Both the position numbers and the translations under genes were made by a program. This document shows positions 35,975 through 45,897 of a DNA stretch of 64,000 bases, piece by piece; the first letter of the stretch is position 1, and each line of letters begins with the position of its first letter. The DNA comes from Muribaculaceae bacterium (lineage in GTDB: Bacteria; Bacteroidota; Bacteroidia; Bacteroidales; Muribaculaceae): positions 34,873 through 98,872 of the forward strand of contig VSPM01000003.1 in NCBI GenBank assembly GCA_009775365.1, read 5' to 3'. A model generated the notes under the pieces. The model was given only the letters and a program-made list of their open reading frames with translations, was not told where the DNA came from and ran no database searches.

Positions 35975-38494
35975 TCAGATTGATTTAATTGTAAAATTAG
36001 CATCTTTAAGCCCCGGAGAGGCGGCCTTCACCGTTATGTCGCCTTTCTCTCCGTTATTTTGCAAAATCACGAGAGCCTTACCGTAAAAAGCCTTACGGCG
36101 GTCAGACTTGAACGGCTCAAGCGATATTGGGGAACCATTGTCCACACCTGCATTAAACCCGCTGCCGCTGACTGTGAACGAAATCTCATTCTCCGCGAGC
36201 GGACAAATGTTGCCGTCTTTATCAACAACCTCAACCGTAACATAACTGAGGTCTGTGCCGTCGGCTTTAATTTCATTTCTGTCTGGAGTAAGCCTTATTG
36301 CGTAAGGCTCCGAGGCGGTTCTCACAGTGTCGCGCATAACCTCGCGGCCATCCTTACGGCTCACAGCCACAAGTTCCCCGGGGGTGAACGGGACTCTCCA
36401 CATCACATGACAGCTCTTTTCATCGGGCTTTCTCACGCCGAGACTTTCGCCGTTAAGGAAAAGTTCAACTTCGTCGGCATTGTTGAAATACGCCCACATG
36501 TCAACTTCTTCACCCTCTTTCCAGTTCCAGTGAGGAAAAAGATGCAGCACATTCATGTCAGGGCGCCAGCGGCTCTGATACATGTAATAAGAGTCTTTAG
36601 GGAATCCGGCAAGGTCAACTATGCCGAAATAAGAACTTCTCGCGGGCCATCCATAAGGTGTAGGCTCTCCAAGATAATCAAAACCGGTCCACACAAACTG
36701 GCCCATAATGAAATCATTATCTTCCACATTGCGCATGGTGCCCTCATGAGTGTTGCCCCAAGGCACATGGCAATTATCGTATGACGAGCAAGAGAACGAA
36801 GGGTCGTAGAAAGGTTTGTCCCAACGCTCCGGCCACACAAACATGCTGTCTGAAGGCATTCTATAGTAGCCCCTGGTCTGAAGCGCGGAAACGCTCTCCG
36901 TAACGATAAACGGTTTTCCCGGGAAATTCTTAGGAACATCCTTAAACCAGTCGTCGTGATAGTTGAAGCCGATTATGTCGAGCGCTCCTGAACGGAACAA
37001 GTGGTTGCCCGGATCCGGCTCATTGCATCCGGCAGTGACAGGACGAGTAGGGTCAAGTTCCCTGGTCATGTCAGCAAGTTTACGAGTCAGCAAAGAGTTG
37101 ACAGAAAGCGGCGCACTCTCATCGGCAAGCATATCCTTGCCATGTCCGAAATTCAAAATCAGGTTGGCCTGTTCAAGAGAAAGCGTGTCGGCCTGAGCGT
37201 CGCTCCATTGCTCAAGCACCTCGTTTCCGATGCTCCATATTATAATCGACGGGTGATTACGGTCGCGCACCACAAGGTCGCGGAGGTCGCGCTCATGCCA
37301 TTCAGGGAAATAACGGGCATAATCATGAGAAGTCTTTTTCTTGCGCCACATGTCAAACGTCTCATCCATCACCATGACACCCATAGAGTCGCAAAGTTCG
37401 AGCAACTCCGGAGCAGGCGGATTATGACTGCTTCTGACTGCGTTTACGCCCATCTCTTTAAGAATAGACAGCTGTCTTGCAATAGCCGCACGATTCACAA
37501 CCGCACCAAGGGCGCCCGCATCATGGTGAAGACATACGCCATTGATTTTCATTCTCTCTCCATTGAGAGAGAATCCCTTTTCAGCATCAAACTCAAGATT
37601 GCGGAATCCGGTGACCGTGTTATATTCATCCACAGTCTGCCCGTCGATTTCAATCCTGCTCACCACCTTATAAAGATTCGGAGCCTTCACACTCCAAAAC
37701 AAGGGATTTTTGAAATTCATTGACTGCTCCACCGTAGAAGACTCGCCCTCTTTCAGACGTAAGGGTGAAATGTCAGAGGCCACTACAAGGCCGTCGGGGG
37801 CCACAACTTCTGTCTTGAGAACGCCCCTCACACCCTTTCTGCCGGAGTTTTCAACATCTGTTATCACTGTGAACCCGGCCTGCGATGCCGACACATTGTC
37901 TTGACGCACAAATGTGCCCCAAAATGCCACATGCACCGGATTCAGCACACGCAGCCACACATGCCTGTAGATTCCACATCCGCTATACCATCTGGAGTTT
38001 GGCTGCTCTGCATTGTCAACGCGAACAGCCACAACGTTTTCACCGTCAGGCTTCAGCCACGGAGTGATGTCATAGCTGAACGAAGCATATCCATAAGGAC
38101 GGGTGCCGAGTTCATGTCCGTTGATATAGACGGTAGCGTTCATATAAGCGCCGTCAAAATCTATATATATCTGCTTCCCTTTCATGTCGGCAGGGACACG
38201 GAAAGTCTTTCGATACCATCCCACACCCCCTGGGAGCGCACCGCCGCCGGTGCCTGAAGGGTTGTCTTCGCTGAAACTGCCTTCAATGGCCCAGTCATGC
38301 GGAAGGTTGAGCACGCGCCATGACGAATCGTCAAAGGCCGGTGAAGACATTGCCGGAGAATCAGACAGAGAGAAATGCCATCCCTTGTCGAAATTCACGG
38401 CGCGGCTGTCGGCGGCGACCGCATTGGCGGCCGACATGACGGCCGCCAATACAATAATCGCTGAGACAACAATCCTTTTTACCGAATTATTCAT
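35975..38494 (-). CDS. Glycoside hydrolase family 2 (beta-galactosidase type)
   Basis: An 839-residue exported GH2 enzyme. A signal peptide (about 1-28) precedes the jelly-roll sugar-binding domain (about 35-210, RVLNLPHDWAIEGSF), the immunoglobulin-like domain (about 215-315), and the TIM barrel with acid/base Glu425 (IIWSIGNEVLEQW) and nucleophile Glu533 (FIVTESVS). DUF4982-type and Ig-like C-terminal domains follow (ADEVELFLNGESLGVRKPDEK). In this cluster removal of galactose from xyloglucan side chains is the most likely role; beta-glucuronidase is less likely. Gap to GH31 is 20 bp. Confidence 0.92.
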   Translation of the reverse strand: MNNSVKRIVVSAIIVLAAVMSAANAVAADSRAVNFDKGWHFSLSDSPAMSSPAFDDSSWRVLNLPHDWAIEGSFSEDNPSGTGGGALPGGVGWYRKTFRVPADMKGKQIYIDFDGAYMNATVYINGHELGTRPYGYASFSYDITPWLKPDGENVVAVRVDNAEQPNSRWYSGCGIYRHVWLRVLNPVHVAFWGTFVRQDNVSASQAGFTVITDVENSGRKGVRGVLKTEVVAPDGLVVASDISPLRLKEGESSTVEQSMNFKNPLFWSVKAPNLYKVVSRIEIDGQTVDEYNTVTGFRNLEFDAEKGFSLNGERMKINGVCLHHDAGALGAVVNRAAIARQLSILKEMGVNAVRSSHNPPAPELLELCDSMGVMVMDETFDMWRKKKTSHDYARYFPEWHERDLRDLVVRDRNHPSIIIWSIGNEVLEQWSDAQADTLSLEQANLILNFGHGKDMLADESAPLSVNSLLTRKLADMTRELDPTRPVTAGCNEPDPGNHLFRSGALDIIGFNYHDDWFKDVPKNFPGKPFIVTESVSALQTRGYYRMPSDSMFVWPERWDKPFYDPSFSCSSYDNCHVPWGNTHEGTMRNVEDNDFIMGQFVWTGFDYLGEPTPYGWPARSSYFGIVDLAGFPKDSYYMYQSRWRPDMNVLHLFPHWNWKEGEEVDMWAYFNNADEVELFLNGESLGVRKPDEKSCHVMWRVPFTPGELVAVSRKDGREVMRDTVRTASEPYAIRLTPDRNEIKADGTDLSYVTVEVVDKDGNICPLAENEISFTVSGSGFNAGVDNGSPISLEPFKSDRRKAFYGKALVILQNNGEKGDITVKAASPGLKDANFTIKSI

Positions 38495-38514
38495 CTTCTG
38501 TAACTTAACCTAAA

Positions 38515-41394
38515 TTATAACTTAACCTCGATCTTTTTTCCCGAGTATTCAACCTCAGTGCCTTTGGCCTCACGGGAATAACCCACAGCATGGTCGGGCG
38601 ACACTTTTATGACATTAAACTTGCGGGTCTGCAACATTCCCGGGAACTCACCCTTGCGGTCACCAATTGTGAGCACCCCGCCGGCATTGTCATAACTGAA
38701 GGGTATCATGGCATACTTCCCTTTCTCGTAATTATAATTCAGATTCTCGTCCTCATAGAGAGTGAACTCACCGTCAGAGCCGGCATAGACGTAAAGATTG
38801 ATTTCGTCGGCCTGCTTCTGGTCGGTGTATTGAATGGCAGGCCCGAAAGGAATTATAGCCCCGGAGCGGGCAAACAGAGGAATCTCTTCATACGAGGCCG
38901 ACACCTTGAGCGTATTGCCGCCGTCAGACACCACTTTGCCTGTATAGAAATCATACCACACAGCCCCTTTCGGGAAATATACTTCGCGTGAACGGGAGCC
39001 ATAGCTGTAAACCGGCGCCACGAGCAACGCATTGCCAAACATAAACTGATCTTGAATATCGCGGGTGGCTGGGTCGGCGGTAAATTCCAGAACCATCGGT
39101 CGCATCACAGTGTAGTCATCAAAATATGTTTTCCCGGCAAGCGAATAGATGTAGGGCATCATGTCGTAGCGAAGATTTGTGTAATACACAACCGACTTAT
39201 ATGCAGGATGACTTTCAGGCGCGATGTTGAATATCTCGCGATAAGGCCACTGTCCGTGAGCCCTGAAAAGCGGAGAGAATGCACCAAACTGATACCATCT
39301 TGTGTTGAGTTCCCTCCATTCTTTTAGGTCGGCATTCTCCTTTCCTGTCTTGCCATATTCTGCCGCAGCCTTCACATAACGGTCTTCCACACAGAATCCG
39401 CCGATGTCCATGGTCCACCAGGGCACACCGCTCATTGCAAAGTTAAGGCCGGCAGAGATCTGCGCTTTCATGTCCTCCCAGCGGGTAGCGATGTCGCCGC
39501 TCCAAGTGGCAGTGGAATAACGCTGCTGCCCGGCGAATCCTGAACGGGTGAGCAGGAATACACGCTTGTCAGGGTCTACACCCCTTTGTCCGTTATATAT
39601 GGCATCGGCATTTTCAAGCGCATAAGCATTGAAATATTTTGTCGAAGGCCCGAGGGCTGTGGGGGTGATAAGGTCTTTGCGATATTGAATGTCGGTGCAG
39701 TCGCGGATATTAGGCTCAGAAGCATCCATCCACCATGCATCTATGCCGAGAGGCATATAATGGTCATTAATCTGGCTCCAGAAGAGTTTACGGGCTTCCG
39801 GGTCATAGGCATCATAGAAAGAACCGAGATAACCGGGGCCTACCCAGTCGCGGATACTGTCTTGAACGGGCAGTTTATACATCCAGCCGTTTTTATCAAA
39901 CTCCTTGTAATGATCAGTAGTGACATAGAATTTTGGCCACACAGAAATCATGACACGCCCGTTCATGTCGTGAATAGAATCAACCATACCCTTGGGATCC
40001 GGGAAACGCTCGCGGTCAAACTCATGGCTTCCCCACGAATCCTCCTTCCAATGCAGCCAGTCAATAACAATGTTATCGATAGGGATATTACGTTTACGGA
40101 ACTCAGCAAGTGTGAAAAGCACCTCCTCCTGAGTGTTATATTTCTCACGGCTCTGCCAATATCCCATAGCCCATTTAGGCATGATGGGGGCTTTGCCGGT
40201 GAGTGTGCGATAACCCTTTATCACATCATCCATGTCGTCGCCATACACAAAGTAATAGTCGATTTCATCCTGCATCTCTCCCCACCAGCTCATGTTCATC
40301 TGGTCTTTGGGGTCGCGAGGGTCATACACACGCAATCCGCAATAAGCCACAGATCCGTTAGGCTCCCATTCAATTTTTACAGGCACCCTCTGTCCGGCCT
40401 GAAGATTATAAGAGAACTTATAACTATTGGGGTTCCAGGCAGTGCGCCAACGCTCAGGCACAACCTCCTCATTGTTGATAAACACCTTTTGATAGCCGGA
40501 ATAATAGAGAATAAATTTATATTCACCGGTCTTGGATGCCTCGATCTCTCCTTCATAGGTGACGTGGCTGCCTGCAAAATTGAAATTCTGCGGAAGGTTG
40601 ACCACATGAGCAAGGTCTCCCCTCTTCAAATGCTCGAAATAGATTGAATCCTCTCTCTGCACAAGAGTGGTCTCAGATGCCGACGCAGGTACATAGGTGC
40701 CGGTCAACGCTCCCTCCTTCCCTTCTTTGTCGAAGAGTTTGAACACTCCGCCAAGCTGCTTGTATCCGTCAGGATTTCCCCAGCGGCAAAGCGAATAGCT
40801 GTCCCATAAAATGCCATAATTGTCGGTTGACACTACAAAGGGGACCGACACCTTAGTGTTGTACTGGAAGAGCTCTTCGTTTTTCCCTTTATAATTGAAC
40901 TCGTCAGACTGATGCTGACCAAGACCATATATGCCTTCTTCTTCGTTCAGGTTCTGGAACACCTGGCGCACTGTGTAGCCCTTAGTCCCTTCCACCTCAA
41001 TCGGCGTGAACTCGCGGCCGCCTTCTGCTTCCGCAACAATCAGTTTCCCTTCCTTGTTGTAAAACTTGACCTCGCCTGTGGCAAGCGACACCGTGGCCTT
41101 CACGGCAGAGGTCACAACCGATACTGTTGAATCAGTCTCCTCTACATCAAATTTTATATTGTCAGCCGGTTTGAGCACAACAAGGCTCGTGTCGTTTGAA
41201 AACTCTTTATCCGGTGTAGCCGACACCCTGATAATCTTGTCACCAAACACCTGAAGACGCACTTTTCGCACATCATTCTCATTTTGCGAAGAGATGTTGA
41301 CGGTCACACCATCTGACGACTTCTCAAATTTGCCGGAGCTGCAGGCAGAAAGTAGCCCGGCGAGCAAAAGCGCAGAAATAGATCGAAATTTCAT
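38515..41394 (-). CDS. Glycoside hydrolase family 31 with PA14 insert, probable alpha-xylosidase
   Basis: A 959-residue lipoprotein (lipobox Cys18, LLSACSSGKFEK, without a K-D/E-D/E surface-export pattern, so periplasmic is likely). The N-terminal beta-sandwich contains a PA14 domain at about 230-365 (VTYEGEIEASKTGEYKFILY). The TIM barrel carries nucleophile Asp557 in WWMDASEPN and acid/base Asp634 in TWSGDIATRW. The PA14 insertion and the catalytic positions closely resemble the Bacteroides ovatus xyloglucan alpha-xylosidase. It would cut xylose from xyloglucan oligosaccharides. First gene of the left operon GH31-GH2-GH3-GH43. Confidence 0.93.
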   Translation of the reverse strand: MKFRSISALLLAGLLSACSSGKFEKSSDGVTVNISSQNENDVRKVRLQVFGDKIIRVSATPDKEFSNDTSLVVLKPADNIKFDVEETDSTVSVVTSAVKATVSLATGEVKFYNKEGKLIVAEAEGGREFTPIEVEGTKGYTVRQVFQNLNEEEGIYGLGQHQSDEFNYKGKNEELFQYNTKVSVPFVVSTDNYGILWDSYSLCRWGNPDGYKQLGGVFKLFDKEGKEGALTGTYVPASASETTLVQREDSIYFEHLKRGDLAHVVNLPQNFNFAGSHVTYEGEIEASKTGEYKFILYYSGYQKVFINNEEVVPERWRTAWNPNSYKFSYNLQAGQRVPVKIEWEPNGSVAYCGLRVYDPRDPKDQMNMSWWGEMQDEIDYYFVYGDDMDDVIKGYRTLTGKAPIMPKWAMGYWQSREKYNTQEEVLFTLAEFRKRNIPIDNIVIDWLHWKEDSWGSHEFDRERFPDPKGMVDSIHDMNGRVMISVWPKFYVTTDHYKEFDKNGWMYKLPVQDSIRDWVGPGYLGSFYDAYDPEARKLFWSQINDHYMPLGIDAWWMDASEPNIRDCTDIQYRKDLITPTALGPSTKYFNAYALENADAIYNGQRGVDPDKRVFLLTRSGFAGQQRYSTATWSGDIATRWEDMKAQISAGLNFAMSGVPWWTMDIGGFCVEDRYVKAAAEYGKTGKENADLKEWRELNTRWYQFGAFSPLFRAHGQWPYREIFNIAPESHPAYKSVVYYTNLRYDMMPYIYSLAGKTYFDDYTVMRPMVLEFTADPATRDIQDQFMFGNALLVAPVYSYGSRSREVYFPKGAVWYDFYTGKVVSDGGNTLKVSASYEEIPLFARSGAIIPFGPAIQYTDQKQADEINLYVYAGSDGEFTLYEDENLNYNYEKGKYAMIPFSYDNAGGVLTIGDRKGEFPGMLQTRKFNVIKVSPDHAVGYSREAKGTEVEYSGKKIEVKL

Positions 41395-41484
41395 TATTAT
41401 GATTAATTTGTGGTTTTAAGGTTTTTCTTATTTCATGAGTCCGGGGCTTGGAAATGTCTTGAAAAATCATCAGGTTTCTTTTAA

Positions 41485-41704
41485 TTCTCAATGCCCGTAT
41501 TTTTGATTTTCAAAATTACTAATAATAATGTCGCCGGCGGGTCTTGTCTTGTTGAAACTGTCGGCGGCATTTGATAGCATGGGGTATCCGAATGTTAACT
41601 TATATGGTATAATTTGTTTCACGCCCCTCATTTTCTTGATAAATCGAGGGGAGAACACCGAATTCTTCCTTGAAATATTTGCTGAAAACCTTTGGATTAT
41701 CAAA
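41485..41704. repeat. Left copy of 220-bp direct repeat
   Basis: 220 bases matching 49282-49500 with seven substitutions and one indel (about 96% identity), in the same orientation. It holds the 3' end of the HTCS coding sequence and 115 bp downstream of its stop codon. Together the two copies flank the regulator/Omp28/fn3-like protein block. Confidence 0.95.
41600..41704 (-). pseudogene. HTCS C-terminal remnant (last 34 codons)
   Basis: On the minus strand this encodes FDNPKVFSKYFKEEFGVLPS...TNYTI and stop, identical to the end of the HTCS product except Asp for Asn at the second residue and Arg for Cys near the end. It keeps the same stop codon, but reading further upstream (41705 onward) shows no similarity to HTCS and there is no start. 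It therefore is a displaced or duplicated 3' end, not a gene. Confidence 0.92.
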
Positions 41705-41898
41705 CGATGAGTCGATATCGTTTTTTGACATGTTTGGATAATCGGAAAAGGCTTTTGTTCTAATAAAACTGTTTGATTATGCCCGCTGTTCAAATGCGAG
41801 TTTGCTAAGGCAGGCTACATTATAGGCGCGTGTCGCACACTATTATGTTGGCTAATGATATTATTTTTTTGTGCGCATATTTTTAGGTCTGAGATTAT

Positions 41899-41926
41899 AA
41901 ATTTATCAATAATTATTGATAAATTT
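41899..41926. promoter_or_regulatory. Perfect 28-nt palindrome upstream of the TPR-AraC regulator
   Basis: AAATTTATCAATAA followed directly by its reverse complement TTATTGATAAATTT, 31 bp before the ATG at 41958. It overlaps the position of a -33 box for a weak TATTTTAG (41933-41940) -7-like element. An operator, possibly for autoregulation, is the simplest reading. Confidence 0.6.
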
Positions 41927-41957
41927 GAAAAATATTTTAGAATGTAAGTGAACCTTT

Positions 41958-43718
41958 ATGAAGATAGTTCCCATTTTAGTGACGTTACTGCTTGTCTTGT
42001 TGATGAGTTGTGTTTCTGACGAGAATACAGAGTTGTCGGACAACGATAATGCCGAAAATGCATCCCATACTGTTATGGGTGAGGGATATTTGCGGCTTCA
42101 GATGTTGCCGTCAGACACTTTGATTAAGTTAGGCAACGACTATTCAAGACTACATGCCAAACCGGACAGCGCCATAATTGCCTATACTCTGGTTACAAAA
42201 AGATATAGGCCGGATATGCCTTTGGCCGACAAGAGGAGAGTCATTGACGCGTATAAGGGACTATGGTTTAATTTCTTTTATCATTACTACGATTATGCCT
42301 CGGCAAATGAGGCCCTGCGAAAGGCCATAGAGTTGAGCGAGGATTGCGGAGAGCCTATGGGAAGGCCATATCTTAACATGGGAATATTCTACAGTGAGAT
42401 GTCGGAAGTGACCGGAGAAAAATCTTTGGGTGAAGAGGGAGCCTATTATCAGAAGCTGGCGTTCAAGAGGGCCGCCGATGAGAAGGATTATGAGGTCATG
42501 GTTTCTGCGGTGGACAATCTACTGTGTAATTCCGCGACGATGGGTGACACTGTCATGGCCTCGGAAGAGATGAGAAATCTGCAAAAAATGGCAGCCGACC
42601 CCAAGACCGGCCTTTCGGAAATGTGGCGGTACAAATATGTGGCGCTGCTCGACGAGGGTTTCAGGGCGATTGTCCGTAAGGATTATAATTTGGCGTTAGA
42701 CAGGTTCAGCCGTCAGTTTGATGTTTTCCCACCTATTTCCAATTCGATGGCCAGATATTATATCTACACGCATTTCAAATCGGGCGACCTTTTGAAGAAG
42801 CTCGGCCAATTGGGCAAGGCGGAGGAGCAGTTCCGGCAGGCTTATGACTTGAGTCTGGATTATGGCGTCAAGGATTACCGCCTGCTCATATGCGACGCTT
42901 TGTCCGGCCTCTATGCGCAGACCGGCCGTCAGGATAAATCATTGGAGTTCCGGACACTTTATCTCAACCTGAAAGACAGTCTTCTCAGTTATCGGCAGCT
43001 GGCGAGCGCAAAAGAGATGAGTGCGTATATGGATATGAAAGAAATAGACCGAGAGATTTCATCCATGAGAAGGAAGAACGATTTTCAGCGCAATCTTATC
43101 GCCTTGATAGCCGGGGTGGCTTTGGTCGTGACGGGAATCCTGATTTTTAATTATATCAAGAACCGCAAGATCAAAAAATTGAACCGCACTTTATATGAGA
43201 AGAATGTAGAGCTGCTCAACGCAGATTCTCTAAGGCATACAGACGAGGTGCCGAATGACGATGCAGCCGGCTCCGGCATTCAGGCGACACTCGGGAATGA
43301 AGAAGAGGTTTGCCCCGTGGATTCGAGATATAAGAATTCAGCTCTATGTGTCACCCAGAAAGAGGATATAATGCGGAAGATACTTGATGTGATGGATTCG
43401 GAGGAGATTTATCTGGCTGGCTTCTCGTTGGAGACGTTGGCAAGGCTGACAGGAGAAAATTACAAGTACATATCTCAGGTGATAAATGAATTCCGGGGAT
43501 GCAACTTCAATATTTTTCTTAACGAATACCGAATCAAAAGGGCATGCCGCATGATAAATTCTCCTGATTCCGGGGCATTCACAATAGAATGGCTCGCCAA
43601 TCAGGTTGGATTCAAGTCTAGAAATACATTCACAGTGGCTTTCAAAAAAGTGACAGGTCTTAATCCGTCGGAGTATATAAAGATTGCCCGTTCAGATGAT
43701 AAACAAAGGCAAAAATGA
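41958..43718 (+). CDS. TPR-containing membrane regulator with C-terminal AraC-type HTH
   Basis: A 586-residue protein with a lipoprotein-like N-terminus (Cys18, VLLMSC), a periplasmic helical region with TPR-like repeats (about 75-340, for example LGKAEEQFRQAYDLSLDYG), one membrane helix (about 376-397), and a cytoplasmic part ending in an AraC-family double helix-turn-helix (about 485-580, with the typical IEWLANQVGFKSRNTFTVAFKKVTG). This layout is common in Bacteroidetes sensors that lack kinase domains: a periplasmic signal is passed through the membrane to the DNA-binding domain. It probably controls the two secreted-protein genes that follow. Signal and targets are unknown. Confidence 0.88.
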   Translation: MKIVPILVTLLLVLLMSCVSDENTELSDNDNAENASHTVMGEGYLRLQMLPSDTLIKLGNDYSRLHAKPDSAIIAYTLVTKRYRPDMPLADKRRVIDAYKGLWFNFFYHYYDYASANEALRKAIELSEDCGEPMGRPYLNMGIFYSEMSEVTGEKSLGEEGAYYQKLAFKRAADEKDYEVMVSAVDNLLCNSATMGDTVMASEEMRNLQKMAADPKTGLSEMWRYKYVALLDEGFRAIVRKDYNLALDRFSRQFDVFPPISNSMARYYIYTHFKSGDLLKKLGQLGKAEEQFRQAYDLSLDYGVKDYRLLICDALSGLYAQTGRQDKSLEFRTLYLNLKDSLLSYRQLASAKEMSAYMDMKEIDREISSMRRKNDFQRNLIALIAGVALVVTGILIFNYIKNRKIKKLNRTLYEKNVELLNADSLRHTDEVPNDDAAGSGIQATLGNEEEVCPVDSRYKNSALCVTQKEDIMRKILDVMDSEEIYLAGFSLETLARLTGENYKYISQVINEFRGCNFNIFLNEYRIKRACRMINSPDSGAFTIEWLANQVGFKSRNTFTVAFKKVTGLNPSEYIKIARSDDKQRQK

Positions 43719-43792
43719 CCATAATTTGCCCTGATTCAAGATTTAGGGCAAATTATGTTGGCAAAAAAGCCATCTTAATGTCAATGTTTTTT

Positions 43793-43800
43793 TAACTTTG
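43793..43800 (+). promoter_or_regulatory. -7 box of the Omp28-like gene
   Basis: TAACTTTG followed by CAAATC, an exact TAnnTTTG with the ATG 27 bp downstream. No clear -33 TTTG, as would be expected for an activator-dependent promoter. Confidence 0.55.
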
Positions 43801-43827
43801 CAAATCTGATAACCAAAAGTAATCAAA

Positions 43828-45819
43828 ATGAAAAAAACTCTACTGACATTATTGTTGGCCTTTGTTTTTACATTTATATGTAATGGCCTGACAAATCCCT
43901 CTCTTTTATATTTTAAAAGCGATTTTCGCAATTCGAGCGTGGTCAAGCCATTGGGCGACTGGAGTTGCCGGGGAAGCGGCAAGACTGCGAAAGAAGTTGA
44001 AATCGGGAAATCTGGCAGAATGCTTAACACGGTGTTCCCCTCCGGGTCGCCGGCTTTTTTGCCAATGGACTTCGAGGATTTCGGCATAGTTTATATAAGC
44101 AACTCCACTACCGAAGAGGGTGGCGCGGCTGATGAGTGGCTCATAAGTCCGCCTATAGACTTATCTGATGTACCCTCTGATATATTGTTGTCTTTTGACG
44201 TGTTTGCATATGGATGTGCCAACAGTCCGAAATATGAGGTCTATGTCTCTACCACAGGATGTGATCCTGAAGACTTCACAAAGCCTGTTTACACAGGAAA
44301 ATCCTCCAACGATACAGACTATCCCGTTTGTGAGAGAAAGTATATATCCTTGAGCGGAATTTCCGGGCCGGAGGTTTATCTTGCGTTTGTCAACAAAAGT
44401 CGCAATGCCCAGATTCTTGGATTCAAGGATATAGAGATTGCCGAATATACCCTAAATGTTTCAAATAATACAGAAACGTTTTTGATTGAGCCGAAAGACG
44501 TTAATGTCACTTTGTCTGTCGGGGCTATTACGCCTGTGCCATGTGACGGTTTCACTGCGACCCTGTCTTATGAGGGCAATGAACAGACCTTTGTCTCAAA
44601 GACCCCTTTGGGAGGGTCGTACATGCAGACAAAAGTGGAGTTCCCGACCCCTTTAAGGGTTGAATTTGGCGAAACCCTGGACTATGCATTGACAATAACC
44701 CCCAATTATGACGGGGCCACTCCGTCTGTTTTCAATGCCACAGTGGCATGTTCCGAAGGTTTTGAGTCTGTATGCGTAATGGAAGAGGGCACAGCCACAT
44801 GGTGCGGCTATTGCATTCGTGGCACGGCCGCATTGAATCAGTATTCAGATAAGTATGGTGACCGGTTTATCGGAATCGCGGTGCATGGCAGTAATGACCC
44901 TATGCGTGTGCCTGAGTATCTTGATCCATTTCTCGGACAGTCCGGAATAAACGGATACCCTAACGCATGGTTCAACCGACGGGTCTTAAGCGACCCTCAA
45001 AGTCCTGAGCTTGTGGAAGAGATATTATCGGAACGTGTCGGATATTCGGTGTCGATAAAGGAGGTGACTTATGATGAGAATGGTAGCGATATGGTCACAG
45101 TCAAGTATGCCCCTCGCCTTTCCTTCTCCACATCGGGTGCGGACATGACCGCTGTGGCTATTGTGACAGAAGATAATGTTAAAGGCAATAACGCCGACTG
45201 GAACCAGACAAACTATTATTCCGGAGCATCTAAGATGGATATAGAAGGCGCTTTCGGGAAAGATGCATGGCCTTATTTTAAAGAGTATTGCGAGTCTGGA
45301 GATATTATACCGTTCCCTCTTATAACCTATGGACATGTGGCGAGAGGAATTTTCAACAGTTATCTCGGAGGTGGCGCGGGGGCTACCTTGCCGGCCACAT
45401 GGACAGTAAATGAAGAACAGGAATTTACGCTATCGTTTGAACTTCCGCTGATTAATAAAGTGGGCAGCAATGGAGTTCAGGACTGGAAAAACACACACAT
45501 TGTGATTCTACTGCTTGACAATGCCACAGGGAAGGTGCTTAGCGCCGCTAAAATGGGAGCCTCCGACTATAACACGTCTTCTGTGGAGGAGGTGCATTTT
45601 GCGGATGGAGTCAATATTTCACGCCAGGGAAATATGCTGATTGTCGAATCAATGGCTGCTGATATTACTGTCGACGCATATAATATGCATGGCTATTGCC
45701 TACATTCCTCTCATGTGGATGGCGCATATATGGAAGTAGACGCCTCCAGCTTCTCCGGTCCGATAGTGTTGAGAGTCACATCCGGGAATGATACTTATGT
45801 AAAGAAATTAGTGTTTTAA
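43828..45819 (+). CDS. Secreted Omp28-like protein with adhesin-type jelly-roll and thioredoxin-like CxxC
   Basis: A 663-residue exported protein. After a signal peptide (1-21) comes a cleaved-adhesin/choice-of-anchor-J-like jelly-roll (about 25-210, ADEWLISPPIDLSDVPSDILLSFD). A domain of Omp28-related proteins with thioredoxin-like CGYC (Cys326 and Cys329 in ATWCGYCIRGTAALNQY) follows, and the last about 70 residues have a sorting-like tail (YNMHGYCLH...VKKLVF). Omp28 of Porphyromonas is a surface protein; its biochemical role is unclear, and a redox or adhesive role here is an inference. Second gene of the inserted block. Confidence 0.82.
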   Translation: MKKTLLTLLLAFVFTFICNGLTNPSLLYFKSDFRNSSVVKPLGDWSCRGSGKTAKEVEIGKSGRMLNTVFPSGSPAFLPMDFEDFGIVYISNSTTEEGGAADEWLISPPIDLSDVPSDILLSFDVFAYGCANSPKYEVYVSTTGCDPEDFTKPVYTGKSSNDTDYPVCERKYISLSGISGPEVYLAFVNKSRNAQILGFKDIEIAEYTLNVSNNTETFLIEPKDVNVTLSVGAITPVPCDGFTATLSYEGNEQTFVSKTPLGGSYMQTKVEFPTPLRVEFGETLDYALTITPNYDGATPSVFNATVACSEGFESVCVMEEGTATWCGYCIRGTAALNQYSDKYGDRFIGIAVHGSNDPMRVPEYLDPFLGQSGINGYPNAWFNRRVLSDPQSPELVEEILSERVGYSVSIKEVTYDENGSDMVTVKYAPRLSFSTSGADMTAVAIVTEDNVKGNNADWNQTNYYSGASKMDIEGAFGKDAWPYFKEYCESGDIIPFPLITYGHVARGIFNSYLGGGAGATLPATWTVNEEQEFTLSFELPLINKVGSNGVQDWKNTHIVILLLDNATGKVLSAAKMGASDYNTSSVEEVHFADGVNISRQGNMLIVESMAADITVDAYNMHGYCLHSSHVDGAYMEVDASSFSGPIVLRVTSGNDTYVKKLVF

Positions 45820-45836
45820 TACTTTAGTGTTGTGTC

Positions 45837-45862
45837 TGCCGTCCGCGCAATGCCGGACGGCA
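45837..45862 (+). terminator. GC hairpin between the two secreted-protein genes
   Basis: TGCCGTCCG (45837-45845) pairs with CGGACGGCA (45854-45862). No T run follows on the plus strand, so processing or partial termination is as likely as full termination. Confidence 0.45.
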
Positions 45863-45897
45863 GGTGTGGCGTGTGATTCATTTTAAATTTTACTTTT

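Larger units (their letters stand above)
41395..41957. other. Intergenic region with HTCS remnant, repeat copy and palindrome
   Basis: 563 bp with no intact gene. It contains a copy of the repeat shared with 49282-49500, the in-frame remnant of the HTCS gene, a unique stretch (41705-41890) that matches nothing I recognise, and a perfect 28-nt palindrome before the regulator gene. Confidence 0.8.

Noticed and set aside
39586..40647. 353-codon plus-strand open frame opposite the GH31 gene
   Set aside because: It mirrors the GH31 coding sequence and has no domain or promoter; the minus-strand protein is a clear GH31 enzyme with catalytic residues.
41488..41793. 101-codon minus-strand frame across the left repeat
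   Set aside because: It is in a different frame from the HTCS end; the HTCS-frame translation matches the intact protein, so this frame is a by-product.
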